Assembly: GCA_964519665.1 (NCBI GenBank) | Contig: CAZFIV010000002.1 | Coordinates: forward strand, 148,706-212,705 | Reading direction: 5' to 3' | DNA from: JANQQN01 sp964519665 | GTDB taxonomy: Bacteria > Myxococcota > Kuafuiibacteriia > Kuafuiibacteriales > Kuafuiibacteriaceae | Length of the DNA stretch: 64,000 bases | Shown: piece after piece, positions 41,601-51,300 of the stretch | How positions within the stretch are numbered: the first letter of the stretch is position 1 | Layout of the letters: each line of letters starts with the position of its first letter | Notes under the pieces: model-generated | The model's database searches: none | What the model saw: the letters and a program-made list of their open reading frames with translations, nothing else | What the model was told of the DNA's origin: nothing | Program-made: the position numbers and the translations under genes

Positions 41601-43249
41601 GGCGCCATCAGAAAGGTATCGGATACGCTCTTGAGCCATGCGTGGGTCGGCTTATTCCGCCGGGAGACCCGAAACGACAACAGGGTTGCGTCCAACTCGT
41701 ACACCGCGAGGTCGTCGAGCTCCGCATCCAGGTCTCGGCCGACGAGCAGAGTCGTCCCGTAGGGCTTCAGGGGCTCGAGTCGCCGCACCGTCGCTTCGTC
41801 GAGCGGACAGGATTTGGGAACGACCCGTTGGTCGACAATGGCACTGATGCAGGCCACGGCCAGCGGCTGACGCCCCACTCGAATCACCTCCACCGGACTT
41901 ACACCGGCCAGCGCCACCAGTCGGTCGACCAGCGCGCTGGCCCGAGGCTCCCGCGCCCGATCGACGACGACGAGCCGAAGGTCCGGCCGAACGAGAGCCT
42001 TCAGTAGGCGGGCAGCCGGACGCGTCCATTCCAGGATTTCGGCCTCGTCGCCCCGGACGATCAAGAGGACGACGGCGCGCTTTGGAAGGGCTTTCCACCG
42101 CTCGCGCGCCTGTCGAATGCGGGCCCGCCGCTCTTCGTCGAATCGATCCGGATCCGGCGCGAGGCCGGCGACCGCCGCCGCCCCGAGAATTTGCATCTTT
42201 TCGGCGGCCCGATGACAAGGCTCGGGGTCGCCGCCGGTCACCACCGCGTCGAAGCACAGATTGTCGAGCGCCCGCATGCGCATCTGCACGAGAAAAGGAG
42301 GAACCGAAAGGCGCTCGAAGACCGCGTCGGCCTCTGCGATCGTCGCCCGGGCGGTCTTCGGGTCTTCCCAGGTCGCCCGCTCCCACAGCAGTCGGGCGCG
42401 GGTCGAGAGGATCGCGGCGACATCGATGGCCCGCCAGTTGGCCTTCGGCTCGACGGACACCGTCTGAATCGCCTCGTCGAGCATTCCAACCCTGTAGCCG
42501 GGCGGCGCCTGGCTGCGCGCGATGCGGGCCTGAATGTTCGCGGTGAGCGCCAGGGCTTGAATGGACCCGAGCTTGGAAGCCCGCTGCGCAGCCGCCAGCG
42601 CTTCTTCGAGTTTGCCGTCGGTCGCCAACAGTCGCGCGCGTACGGCAGCAACCTGATGCTGCTCGGGAATGGCGTGGTCCGCCCGGTCGAGCAGGTCGTA
42701 CGCCGCCTCCCGCTCGGAGCGAAAGCAGGTCAGGACCACGTACTCGATCGTATCGAGCGCCAGGGTGACGGTCAGCTGGTTGAGCTCGTCGGAGAACGAG
42801 GCCGACCACTTCACGGTTTCCATGAACGTGTCCCGCTCCGAGGGGTCGACGCAGATGGGATGCACCAAAGAATAGAGCTGGGTGGACCGCCGGGGGTCAT
42901 CGGAGCCCTTGGCGAGCAGCTCGCGGATCTGAACGAATCGAGTGTCGCTCCGATCGTCGTCCAGCACGGCCCCCGAGGTTTGCTGGGTCTCGCGGGGTGC
43001 TTTCAAGCGATCCCCGACCGGATCCGGGCATCCGAGCGAACCAAGACCGGTTGCGCCGATGAGGCCGAGGACGACAACGACCCGCAGGATCGGCCTCCGT
43101 CTTCGGGGGGCATCGACGGCGGGGCCCGCGGTCGTCGACCTGCGGGGCGCGCTATCGCGGCCCCCCTTCCCCCGCCGCGCGAGGGCGTGAATCGGCTCCC
43201 AAGCTCCCATCACCGATCGAAGTGGAACGTGCGGACGACGCGTACGCAA
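41597..43249 (-). CDS. Large lipoprotein with TPR-like helical region
   Basis: Up to 550 residues. A lipobox (IGATGLGSLGC, Cys 74 counting from TTG 43249) follows a hydrophobic helix (RVVVVLGLIGA). The n-region before it is unusually long and Arg-rich; an ATG at 43210 shortens it by 13 residues, but no start closer to the signal exists in frame. The mature protein has helical, TPR-like units (AAVRARLLATDGKLEEALAA, AAILSTRARLLWERATWEDP) and a C-terminal alpha/beta part (VVLLIVRGDEAEILEWTRPA, DLRLVVVDRAREPRASALVD) that could be thioredoxin-like or a Rossmann-type fold. No catalytic motif recognised. It is coupled to the glycosidase by a GTGA overlap. Confidence 0.75.
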   Translation of the reverse strand: MRTRRPHVPLRSVMGAWEPIHALARRGKGGRDSAPRRSTTAGPAVDAPRRRRPILRVVVVLGLIGATGLGSLGCPDPVGDRLKAPRETQQTSGAVLDDDRSDTRFVQIRELLAKGSDDPRRSTQLYSLVHPICVDPSERDTFMETVKWSASFSDELNQLTVTLALDTIEYVVLTCFRSEREAAYDLLDRADHAIPEQHQVAAVRARLLATDGKLEEALAAAQRASKLGSIQALALTANIQARIARSQAPPGYRVGMLDEAIQTVSVEPKANWRAIDVAAILSTRARLLWERATWEDPKTARATIAEADAVFERLSVPPFLVQMRMRALDNLCFDAVVTGGDPEPCHRAAEKMQILGAAAVAGLAPDPDRFDEERRARIRQARERWKALPKRAVVLLIVRGDEAEILEWTRPAARLLKALVRPDLRLVVVDRAREPRASALVDRLVALAGVSPVEVIRVGRQPLAVACISAIVDQRVVPKSCPLDEATVRRLEPLKPYGTTLLVGRDLDAELDDLAVYELDATLLSFRVSRRNKPTHAWLKSVSDTFLMAP

Positions 43250-43369
43250 GACGCATCGGTCGCCCCTTCAGAGACACCACCACGGGCGGCGTAACCTATC
43301 GTCCAGGTTCAACGCTCATGGGGTTGGGCTTGCTCGGCCTCCCCTTCAGCGTCTCACTGCCCGTCGCCG

Positions 43370-43408
43370 GTAGAGCCCGTGGGATCGGTATCGCCGATCC
43401 AGCTCTAC
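43370..43408. repeat. Nested inverted repeat, possible structured RNA element
   Basis: An outer stem GTAGAGC (43370-43376) pairs with GCTCTAC (43402-43408), and an inner stem GGATCGG (43382-43388) pairs with CCGATCC (43394-43400) around a TATCG loop. Fourteen perfect pairs in 39 bp with a small internal loop look like an RNA stem-loop on either strand. It lies in a block with no convincing gene. Confidence 0.6.
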
Positions 43409-44298
43409 TCCGCCTCTCATGGGGTTTTTCGCGCCGTCGACGGCGTGACGACCGTCTGTCCGATGGGTGGGCTGAGCCTCCACCGCTACCTCCGCCCCTT
43501 TCGCCGGACGGACCCCGCCGTGCGTGCTGTGAAAGGAGGTTTGGCAACCAACGCAGCGCCCTCTCAGCCGAAGGCAACCCATCGTCCACTGACTGTCGAC
43601 GCGCCACCGCCCGCTTGGGCTGTTGGGCGCGCGAGGCTCCTCGTCGGGTCACATCCATACCGGGTCGCTGGTTGTCGAACTGAGACCAAAGGTGTTGCAT
43701 GTGTCTTCCCGCGAGGCTTGCGGAGTGTCGCCACTGCGGGATTACACCGTAGGACCCCGGTGCATTCCCGCGAATGACGCACTCCCGACGCGTCCTCGCC
43801 GCGTCGTCCGCACGTGGGCCGCTTGTCGGTCGGCCCAGAAATGGCGTCAACGAATTTCGCAAACATGAAAACCGAGCTCGGCGTAACATCCCCGAATTGC
43901 TCGGATATTGATTCGAAAAATATTGTTGGCGCGGAAATGCCCCCCCGGCGGGGCGAATTGCTCCACACGCTATCCAGAAAGCGACCCAATGGTTTCCTAT
44001 CTGGTGATCGACAAAGCCGCTGCCCCGCAATGCTTCTAGCCGTTGAAAGCCCATAACACAAAGAGGCCCAACAGTTTCAAGACTTTGCCACTCGCAACTC
44101 GTTGGGGCTCTAGTCGATAACGCTTAGATTGGCCAAAACCCATTGCGCGACAAGCCAATGCAGAGCCTGATGGGCGCAAATCGTTGCGCCCCTGTGTTAC
44201 GGGAGCTATCGAGACCCAAAGGTATTGCGGCGGAACAGTGTCGTCCCGATGACGGACGTCGAGGAGGCGTTCTGGTTTCTCGGTTTGTTTTCTTCAGC

Positions 44299-44304
44299 TA
44301 GATT
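44299..44304 (+). promoter_or_regulatory. Predicted -10 box of the zinc-ribbon operon
   Basis: TAGATT ends 6 nt before the ATG at 44311, so +1 would fall on the start codon. No good -35 is seen at 16-18 bp, only a T-rich stretch. Confidence 0.4.
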
Positions 44305-44310
44305 CCCGGC

Positions 44311-45174
44311 ATGGAGGCGGTCCAGTCCAAAACCCCCGTTCAGGTCTGCGCCCACTGTGAGACTCCGAATGAGGAGTCGGCGCGGTTCTGTAAGTCGTGC
44401 GGCGCGGCCCTTCGCCCGCCCGCCCATTGTCCGCACTGCAACACGGTGCCCGCGGCCGACGACGAGGTCTGCCGCACGTGCGGAACCCAGCTCGTCGGTG
44501 CACGGCCGGGTAGCTCAGACCTGGCCGCCCGCGGTCGCCGTTCAGCCGCGGCCCCGGCTTCGAGTAAGGACCAGGAGCGTCTAGATCGAGAGGCCGCCTC
44601 GCTGAAAGCGCCCGCGCGGCCCAACAACAACATCATCGGCAACGCATTGCTGTTCGTAGCCTTTCTCATGGTCTTCGTCGTCTTCATGCAGGTCTGGACG
44701 AAGGACGCGCCGAAGGAGTTCAACCCGTTCGAAGGCGGCCCCCCGCCGAGCGCCCAAGGCGGCCCCCCGCCGAGCGATGGATCGGGAGCCTCGGTGGGAT
44801 CGAACCCCGACCCGGCAGCGGCGGCCACCGACCCCACGGCGGTCATTTCGGGCCGAGTCGAGCTCCGTTCAGGCCTGCCGAGCGGCTTCGGAACCCTGTT
44901 CGTCATCGTGCGGTCGCCGGGCGCGACCCGAGGGGCGCCGATCGCGGTCAAGAAGATCAGCAACCCCGCTTTCCCACAGGCCTTCTCGATCTCGTCGGCC
45001 AACACGATGTTCAAGGGCGTCCCGTTTACCGGCCCCTATGACGTTCACGTCCGGCTCGACCAGGACGGTGACCCGATCACGAAGAGTGCCGGCGACCTGG
45101 TGGCAAGCCAGCCATCCGCGAATATCAAGCCGGGCGGTCCCGAGATCGTGCTCACGTTGGATACGAGGCTCTGA
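44311..45174 (+). CDS. Double zinc ribbon membrane protein with CcmI-like C-terminal domain
   Basis: A 287-residue protein. Two four-Cys zinc ribbons open it (CAHCETPNEESARFCKSC and CPHC...CRTC, residues about 13-60). A polar linker leads to one membrane helix (IIGNALLFVAFLMVFVVFMQ), a Pro/Gly-rich spacer, and a beta-rich domain (about 180-287) with VISGRVELRSGLPSGFGTLF, VRSPGATRGAPIAVKKI and YDVHVRLDQDGDP. That order resembles the C-terminal domain of the cytochrome c maturation protein CcmI/CycH, but no CcmI TPR region is present. It leads a four-gene operon; the next gene begins 11 nt later. Confidence 0.8.
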   Translation: MEAVQSKTPVQVCAHCETPNEESARFCKSCGAALRPPAHCPHCNTVPAADDEVCRTCGTQLVGARPGSSDLAARGRRSAAAPASSKDQERLDREAASLKAPARPNNNIIGNALLFVAFLMVFVVFMQVWTKDAPKEFNPFEGGPPPSAQGGPPPSDGSGASVGSNPDPAAAATDPTAVISGRVELRSGLPSGFGTLFVIVRSPGATRGAPIAVKKISNPAFPQAFSISSANTMFKGVPFTGPYDVHVRLDQDGDPITKSAGDLVASQPSANIKPGGPEIVLTLDTRL

Positions 45175-45185
45175 GGTAGACTTCA

Positions 45186-46613
45186 ATGTCGTCCAATGGG
45201 GCCGATGGACTGGACGGGGCAACGGGCATGAGCGTTCCGCTGCACACCGAAGACTTGGAGGCGCTCGCCGAGCCGGAGGGCCGGCTCGAGGTCGAGCTAC
45301 TGCCCGACGGCCGCATGCGGGCTCCGCAGGCGGCTACTCGTCGCATCCTTAGAGACCGCCTGCGACACGCCGAGGTGCTGCCCACCGGCCCTGGCTGGTC
45401 CGTCCTGCGTAGCTTGACGCCCACCGCCGCCGTCCCCCTCGGCGAAGACGGGTCGCGGCGAGTCGTCGCCGCCGGCACCCTCGACCCCGAAGGCATATCC
45501 TTGGTAGACCTGATCGGTTTCTTCGCCAATGGATACCAGACGGGTGTCCTGTCCGTGGCCAATGGAACGACGGAGCGGTCCGTCTACTTCTACAAAGGCG
45601 ACGTAGTCTGGACCGCTTCCAACATTCACGAGGATCGGTTTGGGCAATTTCTCTTGCGCCTGGGCAAGATCACGACCCAGCAACTCAATGCGGTGACCCA
45701 ATTGGCCGGCGGAAACACCCGTATCGGTCGCCTGTTCGTCGAGCGAGGGTTCCTGTCCGCCAGCGAACTGTGGTCGCTGGTGCAGGCACAGTTGCGGGAG
45801 ATCTTCGATCGGCTGTTGTTGACCGAACAGGGCACCTGGTCGTTCGCACGGGTACCGTCCGAAGTCCTCGCCGAGAGCCAGATCCACTTTTCGACCCAAG
45901 GTCTGCTGGTCGATGCGCTCCGCCAGCTCGATGAGCTCAAGGTCTACCGGCAGCGCTTGCCCAACGCCGACGTGTTGATCGAACGGGTCGGTGGCGAGGC
46001 CACCGCGGACCTCGCCAGTCGGCTCGAAGACGAGCAGCGCGCCGACGCCGAGGCCCTGCTCAAGCACGTCAACACTCCGGTTAGCATTCGAGACCTCATG
46101 CGAGTCGTGCATAGCGGTGAGTTCGAGGTGACCCGCGCCGCCTATCACTTGATTCGGTCGAACCTGGTGCGGGTCGTTCAAGTTCCACACCTCGAGCGCC
46201 AGCCGGAGCCCACGGTCGACCCCACCGAGGCCAAGGAGATGATCGGAACATACTCCATGGCCATCCGGGAGATGTTCGACGAGCTCGGTCAGGTGGGGAG
46301 GGTCGCCGACCTCCGAGGCGCGTCGCAGGGGTTCCTTCAGGACGAGGCCGGCGATGGGGCCTTCGGCCGCCTTCTTCAGAACGTCGCGCTTCAACCCGAC
46401 GGAAGTATCGAGGAAGCCAAGCTGCTCAAGGCGGCCGAGCTCTTCAAGGTCAGCACCCGTGAGCTCAACGACGCGCTGAGCGAGCTGCTGTTTTTCGTGC
46501 TCTTTCGGAGCACCGAGCTCCTAGGACGTCGTCGGGGCGACGATCTGGCCCGGCGAGTGAAGATGATCCACAGCATGCTGTCGCCGTCGACTGAGGGCTC
46601 CGGGAGCGCTTGA
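45186..46613 (+). CDS. DUF4388 signalling protein
   Basis: A 475-residue soluble protein. Residues about 95-235 form a DUF4388 domain: ISLVDLIGFFANGYQTGVLS, RSVYFYKGDVVWTASNIHED, GRLFVERGFLSASELWSLVQ. The C-terminal half is helical (SIRDLMRVVHSGEFEVTRAA, SIEEAKLLKAAELFKVSTRE). DUF4388 (PATAN) domains occur in PatA-like receiver proteins and in kinases, and act as protein-interaction modules. No kinase or receiver is fused here. GAGGT lies eight bases upstream of the ATG. The stop overlaps the next start by one base (TGATG). Confidence 0.85.
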   Translation: MSSNGADGLDGATGMSVPLHTEDLEALAEPEGRLEVELLPDGRMRAPQAATRRILRDRLRHAEVLPTGPGWSVLRSLTPTAAVPLGEDGSRRVVAAGTLDPEGISLVDLIGFFANGYQTGVLSVANGTTERSVYFYKGDVVWTASNIHEDRFGQFLLRLGKITTQQLNAVTQLAGGNTRIGRLFVERGFLSASELWSLVQAQLREIFDRLLLTEQGTWSFARVPSEVLAESQIHFSTQGLLVDALRQLDELKVYRQRLPNADVLIERVGGEATADLASRLEDEQRADAEALLKHVNTPVSIRDLMRVVHSGEFEVTRAAYHLIRSNLVRVVQVPHLERQPEPTVDPTEAKEMIGTYSMAIREMFDELGQVGRVADLRGASQGFLQDEAGDGAFGRLLQNVALQPDGSIEEAKLLKAAELFKVSTRELNDALSELLFFVLFRSTELLGRRRGDDLARRVKMIHSMLSPSTEGSGSA

Positions 46614-47266
46614 TGGGGCGGGCCGGGGCGTGCGGGCCGGCCCTTCTGGGGGGCGCGCTGTTGCTCGTAGCATGCCCAGTTTCGGATCCGTCTCCCCGTT
46701 CCGTCGACGCGGGGCCCCGGGCCCCCGCCCTCGAGTCGACTCGGCACGGCTTTCGGTTGCCGCTCGTGGAGGGCTGGAAGGCCGTACCGCCGGAGGCGCT
46801 CGGTTCGCTGGTTCCGGTGGCCGAAGCACGTCGGGTCGTCGAGACCGCCGACATCGGGGTGGTTCCGAAGATTCGAGTCACCCTCGAGGAGTCGGTCGCC
46901 TCTTCGGCCGAAGATGCCTACCAGGCGGTCAAAGCGGAGCTCGAGAGCAAAGACGCGATGACCGGCATCGATGTGATCCGGACGAGCTTGGGACTGCGTC
47001 CGGTCGGCTCCGAAACGGTGGGCGACGTGAGCTTCGAGTTTCGCGTCGGAGGACCCAACGGTCGAGTCGTTCACCAGCGGACGCTGTTGGTTTGGCGGCG
47101 AACCGACCCCGCGACCGTAGCCGGCCCCCAGCCGCCGACCGCGAACCTTCTTTCGATTAGCGCAACCTATCTTGCTAGGGAATCGAGCCGAGTCGGGCCC
47201 GAAATTCAGCAGATGTTCTCTCGCCTCGAGCTCATCGCTGGGGCCTCCAAAGGAACGTCCCGATGA
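46613..47266 (+). CDS. Small lipoprotein of unknown function
   Basis: A 217-residue protein with a lipobox (GGALLLVAC). The mature domain starts with STRHGFRLPLVEGWKAVPPE and continues VPKIRVTLEESVASSAEDAY and VGDVSFEFRVGGPNGRVVHQ, a beta-rich pattern like LpqN/PsbP-type lipoproteins, though no family can be named with confidence. The ATG at 46613 shares one base with the preceding stop, and its own stop overlaps the adenosine deaminase start by 4 nt. Confidence 0.75.
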   Translation: MGRAGACGPALLGGALLLVACPVSDPSPRSVDAGPRAPALESTRHGFRLPLVEGWKAVPPEALGSLVPVAEARRVVETADIGVVPKIRVTLEESVASSAEDAYQAVKAELESKDAMTGIDVIRTSLGLRPVGSETVGDVSFEFRVGGPNGRVVHQRTLLVWRRTDPATVAGPQPPTANLLSISATYLARESSRVGPEIQQMFSRLELIAGASKGTSR

Positions 47267-48315
47267 CCACGAACATGCCCGTTGAATCACTGCGCTCTCC
47301 CGAGCGAACGCCCGTGCCCGGCCTGCCGGATCGCCTCATCGAGCTTCACCTGCACCTCGGCGGTGGCGTCGCTCCGCATATTCTGTGGTCGATGGCCCAC
47401 GAGCAGGGCTTCAAGCTGCCCGTGCGCGACTACTTCGAGTTCGTCGACCTCGTCTCATCGAACCCTGATAAAGTCCGCAGTCTCGAGGACTATCTCAAGA
47501 TCCTGCACGAGTGGACGGAGAAGATTCAATCGAGTCCGCACGCCATCGAGCGGGCCGTTTATGAGGTCTTGGCGAAGGAGTATCGCGGCTCGCTGGTCGA
47601 TACGATGGAGCTCCGCTTCAATCCAATGAAGCGAAACCTGGGCGGTCAGCGCGACCTCGACCACATCATTCATGCGGCCCTGAGAGGCTTGGATCGCGTG
47701 TGCCTCGAGTATCGGATTCGTGGCGGTCTCATCTTCTGCTTGGCGCGAGAGTTTCCCGCCGAGCTCAACGAGATCATCGTTTCGAAGGCTATCAAGTACC
47801 AAAGCCGGGGCGTAGTCGGCATCGATCTGGCCGGCACGGAGACCAACAACCTCGAGCTGCAGGCCGATGCCGTCGCCCGGTTCGCCGACATGTTCGCCCG
47901 GGCCCGAGCGGGCGGTTTGAAGACAACCGTCCATACCGGCGAGACGCCCAACACGGATGGTGCCGGGGTCATCGCGGCCGTCCGCCACCTGAAGGTCGAC
48001 CGGATTGGACACGGCATTCGGGCCGCCTACAGCCCCGAAGCCATGCAAGTCTTGAAGGACGAGAACGTGACCCTCGAGATCTGCCCCACCTCGAACCTCC
48101 ACACGCGGGCGGTCGCCGACCTGGAGGAGCTGAGACACGTGCTCCGAACGTTTCTCGACAACGGTGTCAAGTTCACCGTCAACACCGACGCGACTTATAT
48201 GCTGGGCACCGACCTGCGGCGGGAGGTCGAGCTCCTAGTGACAGCTGGCATTTTGACGGGCGAAGATGTCGCACGGTGCTTTCGACACGCCCGAGAGGCA
48301 TCATTTTTGCCCTGA
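47263..48315 (+). CDS. add: Adenosine deaminase family protein
   Basis: A 350-residue metal-dependent amidohydrolase. Motifs: LIELHLHLGGG with two metal His, MELRFNP, TTVHTGETPNTDGAG (His and catalytic Glu), DRIGHGI, ICPTSNLHTRAV and FTVNTDATYM (metal Asp). The family removes the 6-amino group from adenosine or related purines; adenine deaminases and aminodeoxyfutalosine deaminases share these motifs, so the exact substrate is open. It has no signal peptide. Its ATG overlaps the lipoprotein stop by 4 nt and its tail overlaps the convergent kinase gene by 15 nt. Confidence 0.9.
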   Translation: MTTNMPVESLRSPERTPVPGLPDRLIELHLHLGGGVAPHILWSMAHEQGFKLPVRDYFEFVDLVSSNPDKVRSLEDYLKILHEWTEKIQSSPHAIERAVYEVLAKEYRGSLVDTMELRFNPMKRNLGGQRDLDHIIHAALRGLDRVCLEYRIRGGLIFCLAREFPAELNEIIVSKAIKYQSRGVVGIDLAGTETNNLELQADAVARFADMFARARAGGLKTTVHTGETPNTDGAGVIAAVRHLKVDRIGHGIRAAYSPEAMQVLKDENVTLEICPTSNLHTRAVADLEELRHVLRTFLDNGVKFTVNTDATYMLGTDLRREVELLVTAGILTGEDVARCFRHAREASFLP

Positions 48316-51300
48316 GCCCCTCTTCTGGAGATGGATCTGCACGATGAGCGGACTATCTTCGGGGATCTGGATCTCCCGTTCCACCGGGTCATAGCCGCTG
48401 CGTTCGAGCCTGATCTGGTACTTCACGCCCGGGCGCAGTCCGCTGATCCGCAGCGGCGTCTTGCCTTGCTGAAGCGTGCCGTCCACCAGCACGCTGGCCC
48501 CCACCGGGGCGGTCTTGATCGTGAGATGGGGTCCCGGCAGCCCGACCACGTACGGAAGCGCGATGTAGACCGCGACCGCGAGGAACAGCACCGTCATCGC
48601 AGCCAGTACCGGCGCCAACCACCGACGAGCATCATTGGCAGGGGCGATCTGGATCTGGGGATCGTACGTCGGCGGCATTTCGAGGGCGCCGTGCAGGTCG
48701 AGGCGGGGCCCCGTCTCACCGGGGGCCAGCGGCATCCCCGGAAGGCTGGTCGCAGGGCCCCGGGGCGGCTCGCGGCTGGGGCTCTGCCGCCCCCGCTCGA
48801 CCGGCGCGTTGGAGGAGACCCCCGGTGGTTCAGCGGAGCGGACGACCTCGCGAATCTGCCGGCCCACCATGGAGGCCGACCGGATCGACGCCGTCCTCGC
48901 GCTCGCCGAATTGACTGTGCCGCCCCGGGGCGTGGCCATCAGCCGAGCGCGGGGCGCTTGGGCCGGGTGGGCCAGGACCTGTGACAGACTGAGGCTCGCC
49001 GGCGGAACGTTCGTGCTCCCGATGGGGGAAAAGCCAGAGGCGGCATTCGAAGTCGGCGGCGGCGCGTTCAAGGGCTTGGGCTGCACGACCAGCGCCGAAT
49101 ACTCGTCTTGATAGGAGATCTGGTCTTCTTCGCCCGGCGGCGCCTCCAACGGGCTGGGTTGGACCGGATGGCCGGAGTGGTCGAAGAACGAATCGATCTC
49201 GTCTTGCGGAATGTCGGTGGGCGCCGCGACGGCCGGTAGAGGGTCTCCAACGGTGACTTCTTCGGTGCTCGGCCCCTCGAGCTCCGTCATCGGTTCGTTC
49301 ACCGTCGAGTTCTGGATGACTGCCCGCCGATCGAGCCGGATGGCACCAATGGGCTGGCCAACACCGCTGCTGCGTCTCGACGGGGCCGGCATGCCATCGA
49401 AGCCGTCGCTGGCGTCCATGCGGTCGTGCGCAGGCTGAGTTTCGGTCGGTGGCAGGGCTTCGCCTCCGATCACCGGTGACCCTTCGTCCTCCCGGTCGTC
49501 GTTCGAGGTGGTCACCCCCGCGATGGTGCGATCATCCAGTTCGGGCCGGCGGCCTTGGCCAGGGTTCGGGAGGACCGGCTCGTCGAGGGCGCGAACCGTG
49601 GAGAACTCACGACCGACGCCGACGGGCGCTGGATCGGCATCGTCCCCGTAGCCGACGGTGGCCTCCTCGTCGGGCGCAGGGGCGACACCCCAGGTCTGAT
49701 CGGCCGCTCCGAAGTCATTCTGGCTCAGTCGTTCCGGGGCGAATTCGTCGTTGTAGGCCACCGTTCGCTCGTCGCTGAACGAGGTCGTTCGGTCGGCGAC
49801 CGCGCCTCGGTCCTCCGCGAAACTCGGCGTCTCCGCCGGCTCTGCGAGCGACGCGGCCAGCGCCGCCTGGTCGATGGTCGCGTCTTCTTGCTGACGCTCG
49901 AAGCTGACTTGGTCGATCGTCGCGTCGTCGAAGCTCGCCTGGCCGATGGTCGGGTCGGCCGGTGGCTCGTCGAAGGCGGGTTCCAGCCCGAGTTCGAAGC
50001 GTCTCAGCGAATCTTCGTCTTCGAAGGAAGGCTCGAACCCGACGCCTCCTGATTCGTCGAACAAGCCGGGGTCAGCCGAGGTGCGTTCGCCCCACGGGTC
50101 GTCGAGATTGAACGATGAACTCTCGTCGGCCTCATCCATCCAGGCGGTGTCTTCATCGACGAGGCCGGTCGACCTCTCGACGGCGGCCCAGATGTCTTGA
50201 GAGGCGTCGGAAGCCTCGTCGTGGATGTGACCGGAGGCTATCGCTGCTGCCGCCGCATCCATCGCCTGCTTTGCGGATGCGTCGTTCGTCGCGAGGCGAG
50301 AGCGGTTCGAAGGCCGCGCCGATTCGCCACTCTCCGATGCCTTGGAACGCTTGCTTGACCGCGGCCGAGTGGGCGGTTCGTCCGGAGGGGCCGTCTCTTC
50401 TTCATCGTTGTGTCCGGACGGGATCGGCCCGCCCGGCGCCATCGATCGACGACGGGAAACCGAACGAAGTCTGGGCGCCCGGCCTTTCGAGGGGTCGGAC
50501 GCCGGCGGAGAAGCCATCTCGGGCTCTTCATGGCCGCTGGCCTCGGGTCCGGTTGGCTCCATGGTGACCTCGCCGACAGCTTCGTGCGGGTGCTCGGACT
50601 CGCCCGGTAGACCCAGGGTGGCTTCGTCCCACGGGTCTTCCGCGCCGAACTCGCCTTCGTCGCCGCCGAGCGGCGCCATGAGGTCGTGCTCGGAGTAAGC
50701 GTCCGGCTCGGCGCGGGCTCCGAGCACGTCTCGCGCGCCTTCATCGGCGTCGCGGCCGGCTGGATCGTCGGCGACGCGGGCCTGGTACTCGGTTTGCTCG
50801 CCGTCGGTGCCGAGATGAACGGTCGCCGCCTCGTCCCAGGATTCGCCGACCGAGCCGCGGGGCTGGATCACCTGCTCCTCGATCAGATCGTACCGAACGT
50901 CTTCGTCGACATCGTCGTCGGGGTCTCGAACCTCATCCAGGGCGTTGGAGGGCGCGACGGGAGCGGGGGGCGCGCTCGCCCCGCGAACCGAGATGCTCCC
51001 CCCACCCCGTCCTCTCGAAAGTGAAAGCTCGGGCAAGGGCGGCGCTGGTGTATCGTCGTCGTCGGCGTTGCTACCCGCCTCTTCGGCCCCAGCATCGGCC
51101 ACCACGATCTCCCGGTTTCCCTTTGGCGCGGGAGCGCCCTCGGTCGGCGGAAGACCGGGGATCCCGAGCGGGCCGCCTCGAGTCTGGGCGAGCTCTTCCG
51201 CGAACAGGTGGCTCATCCAGTTACTGATGACCAGGTTGTTGATGCGCTCGGACCCTTCGGCGACGAAGTCTTCGAGGTCGAGCTGGATTTCCTGGGCCGT

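Larger units (their letters stand above)
43250..44310. other. About 1 kb without a convincing gene
   Basis: Several overlapping open frames exist on both strands, but none has a family match, a ribosome site or steady GC3 bias. Composition changes inside the block: the left half is GC-rich and full of inverted repeats, and the right half (about 43850-44230) is clearly more AT-rich than the rest of the window. Visible elements: nested inverted repeat at 43370-43408, palindrome GCCGTCGACGGC just after it, an 11-bp direct repeat CTCATGGGGTT at 43315 and 43416, and a 7-bp-stem hairpin GGGCGCA/TGCGCCC at 44172-44191 without a T tract. Confidence 0.6.

Noticed and set aside
43296..44061. Overlapping frames of 165 and 252 residues in the 43-44 kb block
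   Set aside because: No ribosome site, no family signal, stop-free in several frames through GC content, and the composition changes inside the frames.
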